From: Glandiceps talaboti
Lineage: Eukaryota; Hemichordata; Enteropneusta; Spengelidae
DNA length: 57,500 bases
NCBI RefSeq assembly: GCF_964340395.1
Contig: NC_135556.1
Span: forward strand, 16,348,642-16,406,141
Direction of reading: 5' to 3'
Shown: positions 56,981 through 57,500 of the stretch, in pieces
Numbering within the stretch: the stretch's first letter is position 1
How the letters are laid out: each line of letters opens with the position of its first letter
Position numbers and translations under genes: made by a program
Notes under the pieces: generated by a model
What the model was told of the DNA's origin: nothing
Seen by the model: only the letters and a program-made list of their open reading frames with translations
The model's database searches: none

Positions 56981-57500
56981 GCCTGTCTGTACTGTGCGTG
57001 TCTATGCATATGGAGGAGGGGTGACAAATCTCATTTAAAGCCCGATGAAGCGCAGTATACGTGTCAAGTTGAAAGTATTAAATCAACAAATCAGAAAGAT
57101 CAGAAACATGTTAGTGTAAATAGTTTATCAAGTTTCGTTCTGTAAAAGTGACAACCTCTGCTTAAAGTTTCGTAGCCACATTTGGTGGAAATACATATTC
57201 CCTTACCCTTGAAAGGTAAATAAGATAAGATATTCATATGTTAATTGAATTTGCCACGTGATCTACTCAAAATAATAAATGGTTAGTTTTTGTACTAAAA
57301 GTAAATATGGCTGTCGTTAGTTACGGATCTAAGGACAACGCCCATATACAAATAGATAACAGTCACGTCATCTTTAAGTTAACATGTATCTACTTCAAAA
57401 TTAATTCTATGACGTGATTAAGACGGAAAAGTCTACTAAGTTACAAAAATAGAATTGTCGAAATCGGCAAGGGAGACATATAGTAAGCCATTATAGTCAT
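56671..57500. other. Flank upstream of the GT14 gene
   Basis: Contains a (CTGT)n microsatellite at 56910-56990 and otherwise AT-rich sequence with no recognised gene. Confidence 0.6.
56910..56990. repeat. (CTGT)n microsatellite
   Basis: About 80 bp of CTGT with CTGC variants at the left end and one near the right end. Confidence 0.96.

Overview
The window is nuclear DNA from an animal. The genes have many introns with GT/AG boundaries and matching phases, the intergenic DNA is AT-rich, and there are many microsatellites, minisatellites and short inverted-repeat elements. There are no bacterial operons. The gene content is a receptor guanylate cyclase, a histamine-methyltransferase-like enzyme, a core-2 GlcNAc-transferase-like enzyme and a bacterial-type sulfur-transfer fusion. 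This fits a marine invertebrate, perhaps a hemichordate, echinoderm or cephalochordate; a lophotrochozoan is not excluded. Species cannot be fixed by reading alone.

Layout. (1) 1-8166, minus: 5' two-thirds of a receptor-type guanylate cyclase (signal peptide, ligand-binding ectodomain, one membrane span, start of the kinase homology domain), running off the left edge. (2) 8167-16974: intergenic and repeat-rich, with no convincing gene. (3) 16975-49395, minus: one 24-exon gene of about 32 kb. I rebuilt it exon by exon and every join keeps frame. It predicts 1213 residues: a cysteine-desulfurase-like class V aminotransferase (PLP lysine K288, R-G-G-C-A-C at 431-436), a mostly disordered stretch of about 355 residues in one exon, and a TtcA-type PP-loop ATPase (SGGKDS at 962-967, cysteine pairs at 1039/1042 and 1129/1132). 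(4) 51552-53990, plus: a four-exon, 293-residue HNMT-like methyltransferase. (5) 55001-56401, minus: an intronless, 466-residue GT14 (core-2/I-branching GlcNAc-transferase-like) type II membrane protein.

The main discovery candidate is gene 3. Bacterial TtcA makes 2-thiocytidine at tRNA position 32 using sulfur supplied by a separate cysteine desulfurase. Here both halves appear to be one animal polypeptide, so sulfur could be passed in cis. The second unusual feature is a 100-bp tandem array in intron 7 of this gene. Each unit carries a copy of the last coding bases of exon 7, an intact splice donor and a plausible acceptor, forming seven possible 27-nt phase-1 microexons that would each insert nine residues at the PLP-binding Asp motif.

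The introns also hold a non-autonomous piggyBac-like element with TTAA target duplications and part of a transposase N-terminus, several multi-copy foldback/MITE families, a tRNA-derived SINE and many tandem repeats. The neighbouring genes show no obvious shared pathway, so the window looks like ordinary animal gene order around one remarkable gene.
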